A DNA stretch of 64,000 bases from Alphaproteobacteria bacterium (lineage in GTDB: Bacteria; Pseudomonadota; Alphaproteobacteria; SHNJ01): the NCBI GenBank assembly GCA_004295055.1, contig SHNJ01000017.1, positions 54,634 to 118,633 of the forward strand, in the 5' to 3' direction. Positions 38,148 to 46,818 of this stretch are shown here, one piece after another. Position numbers and translations under genes: made by a program. The notes under the pieces are model-generated. The model made no database searches. It had not been told where the DNA came from and saw only the letters and a list, made by a program, of their open reading frames with translations. Within the stretch, counting starts at the first letter, position 1, and each line of letters opens with the position of its first letter.

Positions 38148-38271
38148 GGTTTCAGGTATCAGGTTTCGGGTGTCAGGTCAAGAATGGTGGAAACCTATGA
38201 CAATAAAGGAAAAATATCAAGTATTTCCAGGTGTTATAACCTGGCACCTGGTACCAGACACCTGAAACCTT
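38148..38271. repeat. inverted heptanucleotide-repeat element E6 (3' end of hemY)
   Basis: Units GGTTTCA, GGTATCA, GGTTTCG and GGTGTCA (38148-38175) face TAACCTG, GCACCTG, GTACCAG and ACACCTG (38237-38264), with a spacer of about 60 bases. The right arm ends at the hemY stop codon. Confidence 0.85.
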
Positions 38272-39592
38272 ATAGCGTCGGCAACCGCATTGGCACGAAC
38301 GCGTCCGGCGCGCTCCACCGTTGCAATCCGAACTCGCCGCATTTTTGGCAATTGGCGCGCCATTGGAAATGGCTGTGATGGCACGCGCCGCACACCCACG
38401 CCGCATCGGGCGATAATTTGGCGTTATCCTGATATTCCGAAATCAATTTTTGCAAATCATGGCGCAACACATTGTCGTTCGCCGGAACCGATTGATGCAG
38501 ACGTTGCAACAAACGATAATGATTTGGCGTCGGCAATTTCTTCATCAATTCCTTGATGTGGCTCGCGGCCATGCCCCATAATTGCTGGCTCATCGCGTAT
38601 TCGGCCATCACCTTGTGCATGGGCGCGAAATCCGGGCGGATTTGTTCCAGGCGGCGCAAGACCTTGACCAATTTCGATGGGTTGCCGGAAAAATATCGCA
38701 AGGCCAAATTGGCCAGATCCGGGTGCGCCGCATGCGCCCAGGTGCGGTACAGCGCGCGTTCGGCCAAGAAATTGCGGTTCGATTTGAACAAGCATTCCAC
38801 ATACCCGGCGGCGGCTGGCGCCAAATCCGGCTTATGCGCATAGGCTTTTTTGTACAAACGATAAGCGGCGGCGATGTTGCCGTCGCGTTCGAATAATTTG
38901 GCTTCCTCCACCAAAATTTGCGCGTAATAATCGTCAATCTGCTCGCGCGGCCAGGCCCGGCGGCGTTCGATCATCCGCAATAATTCCAAGGCCCGTTTCC
39001 AATTATGCGCGCGTGCCTCAAGCTCGCATAAAATCCGCCAAGTTGCGACCGAATCCGGCTGTTTGGCGAATGCTTGTTTGGCGTATGTCAGCGCCTGGTC
39101 ATATTTGCGATCGGCGAGAGATTGGTTCAACAATCCGCGCAATCCCAGAAACGCGGTTTCTTCATCCTGCATCAACGCGACAAAATGTTTGGCCGCGCCC
39201 TGGCGGTTGCCGCGCAATTGTTCTGCCTGGGCCAGCAATAAATTTTTGAGCGGGGTTTTGGGCAAAAACCGGTGGGCGCGTTTGGCTTCGCGAATCGCCT
39301 CGGAACTGTCGCCGGCGGCGATGGCCACAAATCCGCGGGTCAGGGCGCGAATGCCCTTTTTCTCGCGCCATCTGGCCACACGGGTCGGCCATAAATTCAA
39401 CCAATCGCCGATGCGCAAAATCGCGACGATCAATAAGATGGTCAGCATGATGGCGATCACCGCCACCGCGCTGGTGGTTTCAATTTGATAATCGCCCAGC
39501 GACAAATGGAATTCGCCCGGGTGACGCAACAGCCAGGACAAGGCGTATAACAGAACGCCGAGTTTTAGGAAAAACCAAATGCTGCGGATCAT
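38270..39592 (-). CDS. hemY: HemY-family membrane protein with C-terminal zinc ribbon
   Basis: A 440-residue HemY N-terminal family protein; not the protoporphyrinogen oxidase also called HemY. Two N-terminal membrane helices (about 4-22 and 40-62; SAVAVIAIMLTILLIVAIL) precede a TPR-rich domain (about 95-370) with repeats such as RKYDQALTYAKQAFAKQPDS. The C-terminus has a zinc ribbon (VCGACHHSHFQWRANCQKCG). HemY is found in heme gene clusters, but its role is unsettled. It lies 12 bases downstream of the mitofilin-like gene on the same strand, the usual alphaproteobacterial pair. Confidence 0.9.
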   Translation of the reverse strand: MIRSIWFFLKLGVLLYALSWLLRHPGEFHLSLGDYQIETTSAVAVIAIMLTILLIVAILRIGDWLNLWPTRVARWREKKGIRALTRGFVAIAAGDSSEAIREAKRAHRFLPKTPLKNLLLAQAEQLRGNRQGAAKHFVALMQDEETAFLGLRGLLNQSLADRKYDQALTYAKQAFAKQPDSVATWRILCELEARAHNWKRALELLRMIERRRAWPREQIDDYYAQILVEEAKLFERDGNIAAAYRLYKKAYAHKPDLAPAAAGYVECLFKSNRNFLAERALYRTWAHAAHPDLANLALRYFSGNPSKLVKVLRRLEQIRPDFAPMHKVMAEYAMSQQLWGMAASHIKELMKKLPTPNHYRLLQRLHQSVPANDNVLRHDLQKLISEYQDNAKLSPDAAWVCGACHHSHFQWRANCQKCGEFGLQRWSAPDAFVPMRLPTL

Positions 39593-39604
39593 GCAAAATC
39601 CCGC

Positions 39605-40711
39605 TTAGTTGACGGTAGTGTTGGATTGCAGGCGCGTTAAAATCATTTTTTGCAATTCGGCCAGCGCCATATCGGCGGTATTGCGTTCCGATAATTTGAA
39701 CTGCCATTCGTCCAGTTCTTCGGTGTGGACAGAAGCCGGCAAAGATTTCACTGTCTTCAGCGCCCCTTGCAACTGGTTCTGGCTTAAATCCGTTTCAATC
39801 GAATTGATGTTGGCCTCTAAATCGTTGCCCGTTTCCTCGCCGGTGCGGCGTACCGTCACCAGCGATGCGATTTTGCCGATCGTGCTCGCGATCATGCCCT
39901 CGCCGGCCCATCCTGCCGCCCAATCCGCCGCGTTTTGTTGCGCTTGCGCCTGCATTAAACTATGCGCGACTTTGGAAAATTCTGCTTGCAGCGATGGCAA
40001 ATCGACGATGCCATTTTCCGCCACGCCGCGCAGCGAGTTGATAATTTTTTCCATTTCCGCATTGCCATCGGCCAGTTTTCTCAGCATGTCAATCGATTGG
40101 GCGAATGGACGGCCGCTGGCCATCGCCATTTGCAAATTATTCACCGCCAACAGCAATGTCACGTCATTTTGCACGCCGCGCTGGTTCGATTTTTGCAACT
40201 GTACGGTCAATTGTTCCAGCTGATTTACCTTTTCGGTCAGCGATGAAACTTCTTTTTGCAACGACGATATGGTGCCGGTCATTTCCGCGCTCGATTTTGT
40301 ATAATTGTCCTTTTGCGCCAGATCGTTTTCCATATTCTTCAATTGCTGTTTTAAATTCTCGACGTCCGGTGAATCGCCGCGCCCCGCCATGCCGGAATCA
40401 TCGGTGTTTGCGGTTGAATCGGACATACCCGTTTGTTTTGCGATGGAATCGTCGACGACGACCATTTCGTTATTTTCTGTATCTGGAAGGGGCTTTGTTG
40501 CGGGCGCCTGTTTTGCGGTTTGTTTCACATCCATTTCCGCAACCGCCGGCGCAGATGAACTGAGCAGTCCGTCATATCCGGTTTTTTTGGCGTATAAAAC
40601 GATGCTGCCGCCAATGCCGGCGAACAAGATCACCAGAAACAGGGCGAACAGGCGGCGCAGCAGGGGTGGTTTTGCAGAATTTTTGGAAGCGCTGGAGACA
40701 GAATCGCTCAT
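39605..40711 (-). CDS. mic60: mitofilin (Mic60) family inner-membrane protein
   Basis: Alphaproteobacterial homologue of mitochondrial Mic60, which shapes inner-membrane invaginations and tethers the outer membrane. The 368 residues show one N-terminal membrane helix (LFALFLVILFAGIGGSIVLY, about 18-37), an acidic low-complexity region, a coiled coil (about 90-160; SLQKEVSSLTEKVNQLEQL) and the C-terminal mitofilin domain (FSKVAHSLMQAQAQQNAADW). I start at ATG 40711, with GAGG close upstream; a longer frame adds unrelated residues. hemY follows. hemC and hemD, often found upstream in this cluster, are absent; tsaD is next and divergent. Confidence 0.88.
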   Translation of the reverse strand: MSDSVSSASKNSAKPPLLRRLFALFLVILFAGIGGSIVLYAKKTGYDGLLSSSAPAVAEMDVKQTAKQAPATKPLPDTENNEMVVVDDSIAKQTGMSDSTANTDDSGMAGRGDSPDVENLKQQLKNMENDLAQKDNYTKSSAEMTGTISSLQKEVSSLTEKVNQLEQLTVQLQKSNQRGVQNDVTLLLAVNNLQMAMASGRPFAQSIDMLRKLADGNAEMEKIINSLRGVAENGIVDLPSLQAEFSKVAHSLMQAQAQQNAADWAAGWAGEGMIASTIGKIASLVTVRRTGEETGNDLEANINSIETDLSQNQLQGALKTVKSLPASVHTEELDEWQFKLSERNTADMALAELQKMILTRLQSNTTVN

Positions 40712-40810
40712 AACAACCTCTTGATTTATAAAGGGCGGACGGCCATGATGCGGTCCAATTATAGGCCAAGTTATGGGCCAAGCCAATAGAAAGCAAGCGA
40801 TAGCGCAAAA

Positions 40811-41875
40811 ATGAGTATTACCGTCCTTGGAATTGAAAGCAGCTGCGATGAAACCGCGGTCGCAATCGTGCGCGACGATAAAACGATATTGGCGCAAAAA
40901 CTGCGTTCGCAAACGGCAGATCATGCGCGTTATGGCGGCGTGGTGCCGGAAATCGCCGCGCGGGCGCATTTGCAAATTCTGCCCGTCATGGTCGAAGAAT
41001 GTTTGAAAGAAGCCAAGATTGATTGGAACGGTATCGATGCGATTGGCGCAACCGCTGGCCCGGGATTAATTGGCGGGTTATTGGTTGGCTTGACGCTGGC
41101 GCAAGGGCTTGGCTTTGCGCGGAATATTCCGGTTTATGGATTGAATCATCTCGAAGGTCATGCGTTGACTTGCCGGTTCACGCATGATGCGCCATTGCCG
41201 TATTTATTATTGTTGGTATCGGGCGGACATTCGCAATTTTTATCGGTCGAGGGGGTTGGAAAATATAAACGGCTCGGCACCACGATTGACGATGCGGTGG
41301 GCGAAGCGTTCGACAAGGCCGCGAAATTGTTGGGATTCGGCTATCCGGGCGGGCCGCATGTGGAAAAATGCGCCGAGGACGGAACGCATAAACGATTCGA
41401 TCTGCCGGTGCCGATGCGCGGCAAACCGGGTTGCGATTTTTCCTTGTCCGGCCTTAAAACCGCGTTGCGGCACAAAGTGGCAGCGCTGCATAATCCCTTA
41501 TTTCCCGAAGATAAGGCCGATTTGGCGGCGTCTTTTCAATTTGCGGTTGGCGAAATGCTGGCCGATCGGTTACAAAATGCCATGATGCAGTTTGAACGGG
41601 ATCATCCCGGTTTGAAACCGGAAAATAAAATTTTGGCGATTGCCGGCGGCGTTGCCGCGAATCAATACCTGCATGCGCGTTTAACCGAGGCGACTTCCGC
41701 GCGCGGCTGGCAAACGATTTATCCGCCTTTATCGTTATGCAGCGATAATGCGGTGATGATGGCCTGGGCCACGATCGAACGGATCAAGGCTGGAATGAAG
41801 CCGGAAATTGTCTTGGCCCGTCCGCGCTGGCCGCTGGATGAAAATTCTGTCAAAATTGCAGGGGCAAAAGCCTGA
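40811..41875 (+). CDS. tsaD: tRNA N6-adenosine threonylcarbamoyltransferase
   Basis: Adds the threonylcarbamoyl group to A37 of tRNAs that read ANN codons, together with TsaB and TsaE. The 354 residues hold the ASKHA fold: GIESSCDETAVAIV, the metal ligands His113 and His117 (NHLEGHALT), LLLVSGGHSQFL, GFGYPGGPHVEK, LSGLKTALRH and IAGGVAANQYLHARL. The gene overlaps gpsA by one base (TGATG) in the common tsaD-gpsA pair. Confidence 0.96.
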   Translation: MSITVLGIESSCDETAVAIVRDDKTILAQKLRSQTADHARYGGVVPEIAARAHLQILPVMVEECLKEAKIDWNGIDAIGATAGPGLIGGLLVGLTLAQGLGFARNIPVYGLNHLEGHALTCRFTHDAPLPYLLLLVSGGHSQFLSVEGVGKYKRLGTTIDDAVGEAFDKAAKLLGFGYPGGPHVEKCAEDGTHKRFDLPVPMRGKPGCDFSLSGLKTALRHKVAALHNPLFPEDKADLAASFQFAVGEMLADRLQNAMMQFERDHPGLKPENKILAIAGGVAANQYLHARLTEATSARGWQTIYPPLSLCSDNAVMMAWATIERIKAGMKPEIVLARPRWPLDENSVKIAGAKA

Positions 41876-42867
41876 TGAAAAAAATGGAAACAGTGGCGGT
41901 TTTGGGTGCGGGCGCATGGGGCACGGCATTGGCGGTCGCAATCGCGCGCGCCGGCAAAAAACCGGTTTTATGGGCCAGGAACGCGGCGGTGGTTGATGAT
42001 ATCCAAAAAAACCGGCGCAATGAAAAATATTTGCCCGGACAGGAATTGCCGCCAATGCCCGCCAGTTGTGATCTAAGTATTGCCAAGGACACGGATGCGA
42101 TTTTGATTGCCGTTCCGGCGCAACAAATTCGCGCGGTATGCGGCGTTGTAAGGCCGCACGTGGCAAAATCCATACCGATTCTGATTGCGGCCAAGGGCAT
42201 TGAAACCGGTACGGATTTGTTGGTAACCGATATTGCCGGGGAATTTTTCCCGGATCATCCGTTGGCGGTTTTGTCAGGGCCGAATTTTGCCGACGAAGTC
42301 GCCAAAGGACTGCCAACCGCAACGACAATTGCTTGCGCGGACGAGGCAATCGGCAAATCTTTGTTGGATGTTTTTGGGTCGCAAACTCTTCGGCCTTATT
42401 GGACGGCGGATGTGATCGGTACTTGTATCGGCGGCTCGCTGAAAAATGTGATTGCCATCGCCGCCGGGGTGGTTGCCGGCAAAGATCTTGGCGACAATGC
42501 GCGCGCGGCATTGGTAACGCGCGGTCTTGCCGAAATCGGGCGGCTGGCGGCGCATATGGGTGCCAATCCGCAAACCTTGATGGGATTGTCCGGCATGGGC
42601 GATTTGATGCTGACCTGTTACGGCGAAAAATCGCGCAATTTTCGTTATGGGTTTTTGATGGGTAAGGGGGCGTCTCCCACGGAGGCCAAACAAAAAATTT
42701 CCGCCACCATTGAAGGTATTGAAACCGCGCGCGCGGTTTGCGAGCTGGCGCAGAAAAAATCGCTGGAACTGCCGATTTCCATGGCGGTAAACGCGTTAAT
42801 CAGTGGAAAAATTTCAGTGCAAGACGCAATGAACGGGCTTTTGAACCGTCCATTAAAACAAGAGTAA
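41875..42867 (+). CDS. gpsA: glycerol-3-phosphate dehydrogenase [NAD(P)+]
   Basis: Reduces dihydroxyacetone phosphate to sn-glycerol 3-phosphate for phospholipid synthesis. The 330 residues start with the Rossmann motif VLGAGAWGTALAVAIA; then come LIAAKGIETGTDLL, VLSGPNFADEVAKGLPTA, the catalytic region IGGSLKNVIAIAAGVVAG with its Lys, RGLAEIGRLA, GLSGMGDLMLTC and SRNFRYGFLMGKG. Start ATG 41875 overlaps the tsaD stop. Confidence 0.96.
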   Translation: MKKMETVAVLGAGAWGTALAVAIARAGKKPVLWARNAAVVDDIQKNRRNEKYLPGQELPPMPASCDLSIAKDTDAILIAVPAQQIRAVCGVVRPHVAKSIPILIAAKGIETGTDLLVTDIAGEFFPDHPLAVLSGPNFADEVAKGLPTATTIACADEAIGKSLLDVFGSQTLRPYWTADVIGTCIGGSLKNVIAIAAGVVAGKDLGDNARAALVTRGLAEIGRLAAHMGANPQTLMGLSGMGDLMLTCYGEKSRNFRYGFLMGKGASPTEAKQKISATIEGIETARAVCELAQKKSLELPISMAVNALISGKISVQDAMNGLLNRPLKQE

Positions 42868-42874
42868 TATTTTA

Positions 42875-44179
42875 TTAGCCGACAACCGGTTGCCAGGCGG
42901 TTACGCCCGGCAATATTTGATCCATTTGCGCGTTGGTTAAATTATACTGCGCTTGCAAGTAAAAGCGTATTACCGAATACGCATTAACATGACCGATTAA
43001 ATCGCCGCTACCATTAATCCGGTTTTGCTGGATCGATCCGGCGCGCGCGTAAATGCCATTGCTGCCGGCCGAGCGGGTGAATAGCGGATTGCCGCTCATC
43101 ACCATCATGCACGATCCATGGCCATGATCGGTGCCGAAATTGGATTGATTGGTCGGGCCATTGATTTGCGGACTGCGGCCGAATTCGGAAATGACCATCA
43201 CGGTGGTTTTGCTCCATTCACCATTGTCGATCAACCCTTGGCGCAAGGCAGCCAAACCATTTGCCAGAGTGCGGAAAGTATCGGCATGACTGCCTCTCCA
43301 GCCGAAATCCGACATGACATGGCTGTCATAACCAAACATATTCATAAAAACAACCGATGGGGCTAGCGCGCCGCCGCCCAACAAAGTAGCGGCGATGCGG
43401 CAATTCAACACGAACGATCCAATCGAATAATCCCGGCCTAAAGCCTGCTGGCGCAAAGTAGGATCGGAGAATAAACTGTCGATCTGCGTGTTTTGATTGA
43501 AACTGGTTTCCAATTTTCCGCGATATGCTGGATTGGATCCATACATAGATACCATCAATTCGCGCAACACTTCCGGACTGGTCAATTGAGCGGGCGGCGA
43601 AAAATTGAATGCGCCATTGGCGCCGTTCAAAATTGCGCTTAAATTAGTATCGCCGGTTTGCATGGCTGGATTGGCGGTCATGCGATCTGCCGCGGTGTTT
43701 ACCAGGCGCGCAAGAAATCCTGTGCTGCCTTGGGTTAATCCGCCGCGCATCATGGTATCGGTTTCTTCAAAATGCGATCTGGTATTGACGCCAAAAGGCC
43801 GCAATTCCGCGCCCATAATGAAATTCAATTGCCCAGCCGCATAAGCCGGCAATAATGGAGCCATAAAAGGATGCAGGGCATATTGATTGTGGCCAAGCGA
43901 TAACGCACGCTCCTCACCTACCGGACGGCCTTGTACCCACTGATAACGCAATGGGCCATCCGGCGCTTCGGCCGCGTATTGGCCGCGAATATTGTAATAT
44001 TCATTTTCAAAAACCGGCGCCAGAATAGAATATTGGTCCGCGCCGCCATTCAGGAAAACCAAAACGAATTTATTTTCCGATGGCAAATTGGCATAGGCAA
44101 AATCAGGCAAAAGAGAAGAAGCCATGAAAGCGCCGGTGCAAGCTCCGGTATTTTTCAAAAAACTGCGGCGATTTAACAT
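42875..44179 (-). CDS. DUF1501 protein with Tat signal (module 1)
   Basis: A 434-residue member of the DUF1501 family, whose fold is related to sulfatases and alkaline phosphatases. The N-terminus MLNRRSFLKNTGA is a twin-arginine signal, with cleavage probably after DFAYA near residue 29. Family segments are LVFLNGGADQYS, YALHPFMAPLLPAYAAG, NTRSHFEETDTMMRGG, MISEFGRSP-type (MVISEFGRSPQ) and GTDHGHGSCMMVMSG. Start ATG 44179 has GGAG eight bases upstream. It lies 16 bases after the DUF1800 gene, its usual partner. Function of the family is not established. Confidence 0.88.
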   Translation of the reverse strand: MLNRRSFLKNTGACTGAFMASSLLPDFAYANLPSENKFVLVFLNGGADQYSILAPVFENEYYNIRGQYAAEAPDGPLRYQWVQGRPVGEERALSLGHNQYALHPFMAPLLPAYAAGQLNFIMGAELRPFGVNTRSHFEETDTMMRGGLTQGSTGFLARLVNTAADRMTANPAMQTGDTNLSAILNGANGAFNFSPPAQLTSPEVLRELMVSMYGSNPAYRGKLETSFNQNTQIDSLFSDPTLRQQALGRDYSIGSFVLNCRIAATLLGGGALAPSVVFMNMFGYDSHVMSDFGWRGSHADTFRTLANGLAALRQGLIDNGEWSKTTVMVISEFGRSPQINGPTNQSNFGTDHGHGSCMMVMSGNPLFTRSAGSNGIYARAGSIQQNRINGSGDLIGHVNAYSVIRFYLQAQYNLTNAQMDQILPGVTAWQPVVG

Positions 44180-44195
44180 AATATTCTCCTTTGGA

Positions 44196-46250
44196 CTAAC
44201 CACGATTAATCATAGGAATGGAAGACATAACAGCCGTTAATCCCATGCTGTTGCCGATTTGATTTGGCAGTAACGGGCCAGATCCACTATTTAAACGCGA
44301 TAAAAGTATCGCGGTGCTGGATTGGGTGACAACTGTACCGAGAGGGCCGATGGCCTGATTGTAAAAATTGGCCGCTTGCATATTCAGTGGCAGCTCGCCC
44401 ATTAAATTCGGAGCCTGGCATAATTTCACGCGGTTGACCAACTGCAATCCATCGATATTGTTTATGCCAGGAATATATCCGCGCACATCGCGTTGGAAAC
44501 CCCAGGCTTCGCCAAGCCTTGAAATTTCATAGACGATCAAGCCTTCGACCGGATGCAGCATCATCATATTTTGTGATGCTATTTGTACGTCGCGATTGCC
44601 CCGGCCGTAATTTACGGCATAGCCGGGCAAAGTCCAATAACGCATATATGGAACCCAATTATACCGCATGTGCGTGTCAAAATTCCATTGATAGTCATTA
44701 GGCGTGATTTTTACCATGTCATTTTTAACGCGCAAAAGACGGATCAGGTATTCCATCGGGCGTACCGGATTCAAGCTGGAGATTGGCGAAGCGGCGGAGC
44801 CGCCGGCAACTAATTCGGTCAGTACCGCGCGCAAATCGCCCTGAGTGCGCATATAAGTTGCAACCAACCGGTCCCTTAAATTGAACGCGGTGAATGAATT
44901 CATGTCCGGCGTGTAGTAATAAGCAATCAGCTTGTTGGCGATTCTGGTGGCTGTAAACCGGCTGCGGGCCAAGGCGCGCAGGAAAGTTTCTCCGTGCGTC
45001 AGGCCTTCATTCGGATTGGATTGCGGAGGTGTGGTCGGGCCGCCGACTCCGCCGCCACCGCCACTGCCGCCTATGGCTCCATTTTCAAATTTAATATCGC
45101 CAAATGAAATTTGTCTTGCGTTATTGTCATGCGCGGCAGGATCGAAATAGAATTGTCCGACATCCGCGGCCGGTACGCCGAGCAGGGATGATAATGTACC
45201 CAAAGTTCCGCCGCGGCGAATGCGCCATCCCGTTAACAGGGCGGCGACTTTTTGAACGTCGGTAATGCCGTCATATCCGCTTTCAAGGCCAACCGTATGC
45301 AGTTCCATCAACTCCCGCGCATAATTTTGGTTGGCGCCTTGCGATCCTTGGTAGCCCTGACGGGTGCTGATGTCTAAGTTTAAATGCATCATCATGGCTG
45401 GGTGTTTGGCCACCATGATTAACAAATCTTCGAACTTGCCCAGACTTAATTTAGCGATATCGCTGAAATAAGAATGTTGCAGCATGGTTTTTTGAATTGC
45501 TTCTTGCGATTCGGTCTTAAAACTGAAATCTATTGCAAAATGATTTGTCCAGAACATGGCCCAATTCATTAGAATCGGATAATTGGTGGTGGCCGCATGG
45601 CGCAGGAACAGGGCGCTTTCGCGTTGCCAGATTTTTATCAAGGTCATATGCATATTGGCTGAACCCCAATCCACGTTGGGATCGGTGTTGCCGGGCGTAC
45701 CTACTACGCCGCCATAATATCCACCCGCGCCGCTGACCAGTTCATGCTGGCTGAGGGCTCCATACGACAATTTACGTTTCCAATAATTTTGCTGATGCAG
45801 AATAGTGCTGCCAAAACCCTGTAGGAAATCGGCCGCTTGCAATCCGGTCAAAGGTATATTGACTTGATCGTCCACCCAACGACGCCAGCCGACCAGACGA
45901 ATATTATCCAAGTCATTTTGCGACATGCCAAATCCAAAACGATAGGCGGCAACATATCCGTTGCGATCTGACGACGAATTTAGCCCTATATCGCGGCGTC
46001 CGGCAGAAATAGAGGTTATTAATTTGCTTTGCAGCTCGATCTTGTCGTCAACGGTCAGCATTTTGCTTAAAGCTACGTTGCGCGAGGCCAGTTTGCTATT
46101 GCTTCCTGTCAGTGTGGTGCTATTTAGTCGTTTTGGGGTGGATACTAATAATTGCTGGGCTACATCCAATGGCAAATCGGTTTTTGCCGGCGCTACGGTC
46201 TTTGCAAGATTTTGTAGCGACTTTTTATCATTGCTGGTTACATTTACCAT
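44196..46250 (-). CDS. DUF1800 protein (module 1)
   Basis: A 684-residue DUF1800 family protein. Typical segments are YRFGFGMSQNDLDNIRLVGW, MNWAMFWTNHFAI, NYARELMELHTVGLESGYD, AALLTGWRI, FYFDPAAHDNNAR and TATRIANKLIAYY. A Gly-rich loop (about 395-410) interrupts the domain. No signal peptide is visible, although its DUF1501 partner is a Tat substrate; export as a complex with that partner is one possibility. I start at ATG 46250 (AGGGTGG upstream). Module 2 on the other strand is a divergent paralogue pair. Confidence 0.85.
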   Translation of the reverse strand: MVNVTSNDKKSLQNLAKTVAPAKTDLPLDVAQQLLVSTPKRLNSTTLTGSNSKLASRNVALSKMLTVDDKIELQSKLITSISAGRRDIGLNSSSDRNGYVAAYRFGFGMSQNDLDNIRLVGWRRWVDDQVNIPLTGLQAADFLQGFGSTILHQQNYWKRKLSYGALSQHELVSGAGGYYGGVVGTPGNTDPNVDWGSANMHMTLIKIWQRESALFLRHAATTNYPILMNWAMFWTNHFAIDFSFKTESQEAIQKTMLQHSYFSDIAKLSLGKFEDLLIMVAKHPAMMMHLNLDISTRQGYQGSQGANQNYARELMELHTVGLESGYDGITDVQKVAALLTGWRIRRGGTLGTLSSLLGVPAADVGQFYFDPAAHDNNARQISFGDIKFENGAIGGSGGGGGVGGPTTPPQSNPNEGLTHGETFLRALARSRFTATRIANKLIAYYYTPDMNSFTAFNLRDRLVATYMRTQGDLRAVLTELVAGGSAASPISSLNPVRPMEYLIRLLRVKNDMVKITPNDYQWNFDTHMRYNWVPYMRYWTLPGYAVNYGRGNRDVQIASQNMMMLHPVEGLIVYEISRLGEAWGFQRDVRGYIPGINNIDGLQLVNRVKLCQAPNLMGELPLNMQAANFYNQAIGPLGTVVTQSSTAILLSRLNSGSGPLLPNQIGNSMGLTAVMSSIPMINRG

Positions 46251-46818
46251 GGTGCCCACCCTGAAATTTTTAAACTAATTATATGATCCTATCAAAAAAT
46301 ATTCTTATTGGCAACAATATTATCACAATAATTTTACTAAAATTAATTTCATATATCCGTTTAGTATAATATATTGCCAAATGATAATGGGGAACATTCC
46401 TTATCAATTCGTATTAAAAAAATAGTTTGAATTGCTTATAATTTTTGGCAAAACAGATCAAAATACATTGAAAAATCTATATTCTTGGACGTTGGGTAAG
46501 TTTATTTTGATGTAATTTCAAGATGTTAGTTATTAAATTTTGTATCAAATTTTAGTATATAAAACCCCATCAAAAATTGATTTTTCCTTTATGGATCCAT
46601 GTTATTGTGGCTGGGTGATGGGAAGTGACGGGGTTAAGAAAAATAATTTAAGTATTAAGTTATTGTAATATAAGAAAAAGTACTTTTAATTATCCTAAAA
46701 AGATCTTTTTATATTGTTACGCTCCCATTTATGTGATAAATTAAAAGAATATTAAAAAGCATCTCTTGTCCTTATACGGTATCGGCTAACAAAGGACAGA
46801 TAAAGGAGAGTAGGGCAA
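46251..46818. promoter_or_regulatory. AT-rich divergent promoter region between two DUF1800 genes
   Basis: About 570 bases, very AT-rich and without a supported gene. Both DUF1800 genes start from it in opposite directions, so it must hold two promoters and perhaps shared control sites. I could not pick a well-spaced -35/-10 pair with confidence; AT-rich tracts make many weak matches. Confidence 0.5.
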
